Below, in pieces: positions 63,101-64,000 of a stretch of 64,000 bases of DNA; positions within the stretch are counted from its first letter, which is position 1, and every line of letters starts with the position of its first letter. The position numbers and the translations under genes are program-made. The notes beneath the pieces are model-generated. The model was not told the DNA's origin, did no database searches, and saw only the letters and a list, made by a program, of their open reading frames with translations. The stretch comes from Bacteroidetes bacterium 43-16 (GTDB lineage Bacteria > Bacteroidota > Bacteroidia > Chitinophagales > Chitinophagaceae): the NCBI GenBank assembly GCA_001897525.1, contig MKTB01000017.1:452869-516868 (forward strand), given 5' to 3'.

Positions 63101-64000
63101 CTAGTTGAAGAAGTCGCTTATTTTATCGAAAAAACTTTTCTCCTTGCGAGCTTCTTCTCCCGGCTCTATGTTTTTTGATTGTGATCCTCTTAAGGTTTCT
63201 ATGGCCGCTCTTTCCTCTTCTGTCAATTCTGTAGGGGTCCATATTTTTACCAGTACCAGCTGATCTCCCTTGCCATAACCGTTAATATCCGGGAATCCTT
63301 TTCCTTTTAAGCGGAAAATTTTGCCACTTTGTGTACCCGGTGGAATTTTAATCTTGGCACGGCCATCAATGGTAGGCACCTCTATTTGAGTACCGAACAC
63401 TGCATCCGGGAAAGAAATAGACAGTACATATTGCACATCATTGCCATCCCTGGTCAGTTCAGCGTGTTTTTCTTCCTCTATAAGGATGATCAGGTCGCCT
63501 GCGGGACCGCCGCGTTCACCTGCATTACCCCTGCCGCCCATGCTCAGTTGCATACCGTCCTGAACACCTGCCGGCACATCTATAGAGATCGTTTCTTCTC
63601 CATATACCCTGCCCTCACCTTTACAGGAAGTACATTTATTGGTAATGGTAGTACCTTGTCCTTCACAGGTCGGGCACGGAGATACCGTCTGCATCTGGCC
63701 CATAAAGGTATTCGTCACCCTGCGCACCTGTCCGCTACCGCCACAGGTCTGGCAGGTCTGTACCGAATTTTTATCTTTAGCACCGGAATTACCACAAGTG
63801 GTACATCCTACATGCTTTTTTACTTTTATTTTCTTATTGACCCCATTGGCCATTTCTGCATAGGTCAGCTTCAGTTTAACGCGCAGGTTAGAGCCCCGGT
63901 TATTGCGTCCGCGGCTACCGCCACCGCCACCTCCGAAGAAGTCGCTGAAGCCACCGCCTCCGCCACCGCCAAAGATGTCGCCGAAGTGACTGAATATGTC
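63101..64000 (-). CDS. dnaJ: Chaperone DnaJ, 5' end outside window
   Basis: The frame is open to the last base of the window, giving 299 residues without the J domain. Order: Gly/Phe-rich linker (FSDFFGGGGGG), zinc-finger domain with CxxC pairs (CTTCGNSG, CQTCGGSG, CPTCEGQG, CTSCKGEG), then the C-terminal substrate domains (DVPAGVQDGMQLSMGGRG, KIPPGTQSGKIFRLKGKGFPD) and tail. It acts with DnaK in protein folding. An ATG at 63853 is internal and not the start. Confidence 0.96.
   Translation of the reverse strand, partial: DIFSHFGDIFGGGGGGGFSDFFGGGGGGSRGRNNRGSNLRVKLKLTYAEMANGVNKKIKVKKHVGCTTCGNSGAKDKNSVQTCQTCGGSGQVRRVTNTFMGQMQTVSPCPTCEGQGTTITNKCTSCKGEGRVYGEETISIDVPAGVQDGMQLSMGGRGNAGERGGPAGDLIILIEEEKHAELTRDGNDVQYVLSISFPDAVFGTQIEVPTIDGRAKIKIPPGTQSGKIFRLKGKGFPDINGYGKGDQLVLVKIWTPTELTEEERAAIETLRGSQSKNIEPGEEARKEKSFFDKISDFFN

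Overview
The window is a chromosomal segment of a Bacteroidota bacterium, most likely from the Chitinophagales/Sphingobacteriales side. The evidence is a fused LpxC-FabZ, a type B type IX secretion sorting domain (gliding-motility C-terminal domain), a Porin_10 outer-membrane protein, TAnnTTTG-type -7 promoter elements, many lipoproteins and futalosine-pathway menaquinone synthesis (MqnA). Most of it is ordinary housekeeping DNA of moderate GC. It contains two AT-rich accessory stretches and several dispersed repeat families. I saw no rRNA or tRNA gene and no CRISPR array.

Layout. 1-9.4 kb: a three-gene envelope operon of unknown function, mqnA, rnhA, a porin, 3-hydroxyanthranilate dioxygenase and a fosmidomycin-resistance-type MFS exporter. 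9.4-10.2 kb: an FCD-type GntR regulator. Two matching 17-bp operator-like sites lie in front of the regulator and the exporter, one of them over the regulator's predicted transcription start. 10.3-14.3 kb: an accessory block. It starts with a 1.1-kb unit bounded by 16-bp direct repeats and packed with long imperfect hairpins, followed by an XRE regulator and several orphan genes. 14.4-20.4 kb: a DUF445-like protein, then the conserved HD phosphohydrolase-lpxD-lpxC/fabZ-lpxA-ABC ATPase lipid A operon. 20.4-24.7 kb: repeats and purL, which carries a piece of the dispersed repeat in frame between its synthetase and glutaminase domains.

24.7-30 kb: a plastic, defence-like region. It holds a diverged duplicate of the purL tail, a REP-associated tyrosine transposase (RAYT) bracketed by copies of a 33-34-bp palindrome, an HNH endonuclease of the McrA-like type, a 21-bp tandem array of about 20 units, and a 773-aa AT-rich TIR-STAND-TPR protein that looks like an anti-phage NAD-depletion protein. 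Two more copies of the palindrome sit at 41.8 and 52.5 kb.

30-41.8 kb: topoisomerase IB, a class C beta-lactamase-fold hydrolase, a second XRE paralogue, a SigK-like ECF sigma factor with its RskA-like anti-sigma factor facing a periplasmic MsrB and a fasciclin protein, small stress-type genes, dinB, an FAD oxidoreductase and an M42 peptidase. 42-47.6 kb: one 1869-residue protein with no signal peptide, a regulatory-like beta domain, a HNHCH cluster and a C-terminal HEILH zinc-protease-like motif. I do not recognise its family. 48-64 kb: truncated haemoglobin, a T9SS-exported adhesin-like protein, malate dehydrogenase, a B12-binding radical SAM protein, an outer-membrane barrel, lon, two LVIVD-type lipoproteins, ffh, purK, purE and the 3' part of dnaJ.

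The best candidates for new biology are the TIR-STAND protein with its neighbouring 21-bp array, the giant zincin-like protein, the hairpin-rich 1.1-kb unit, and the RAYT/palindrome family with its rearranged purL tail.
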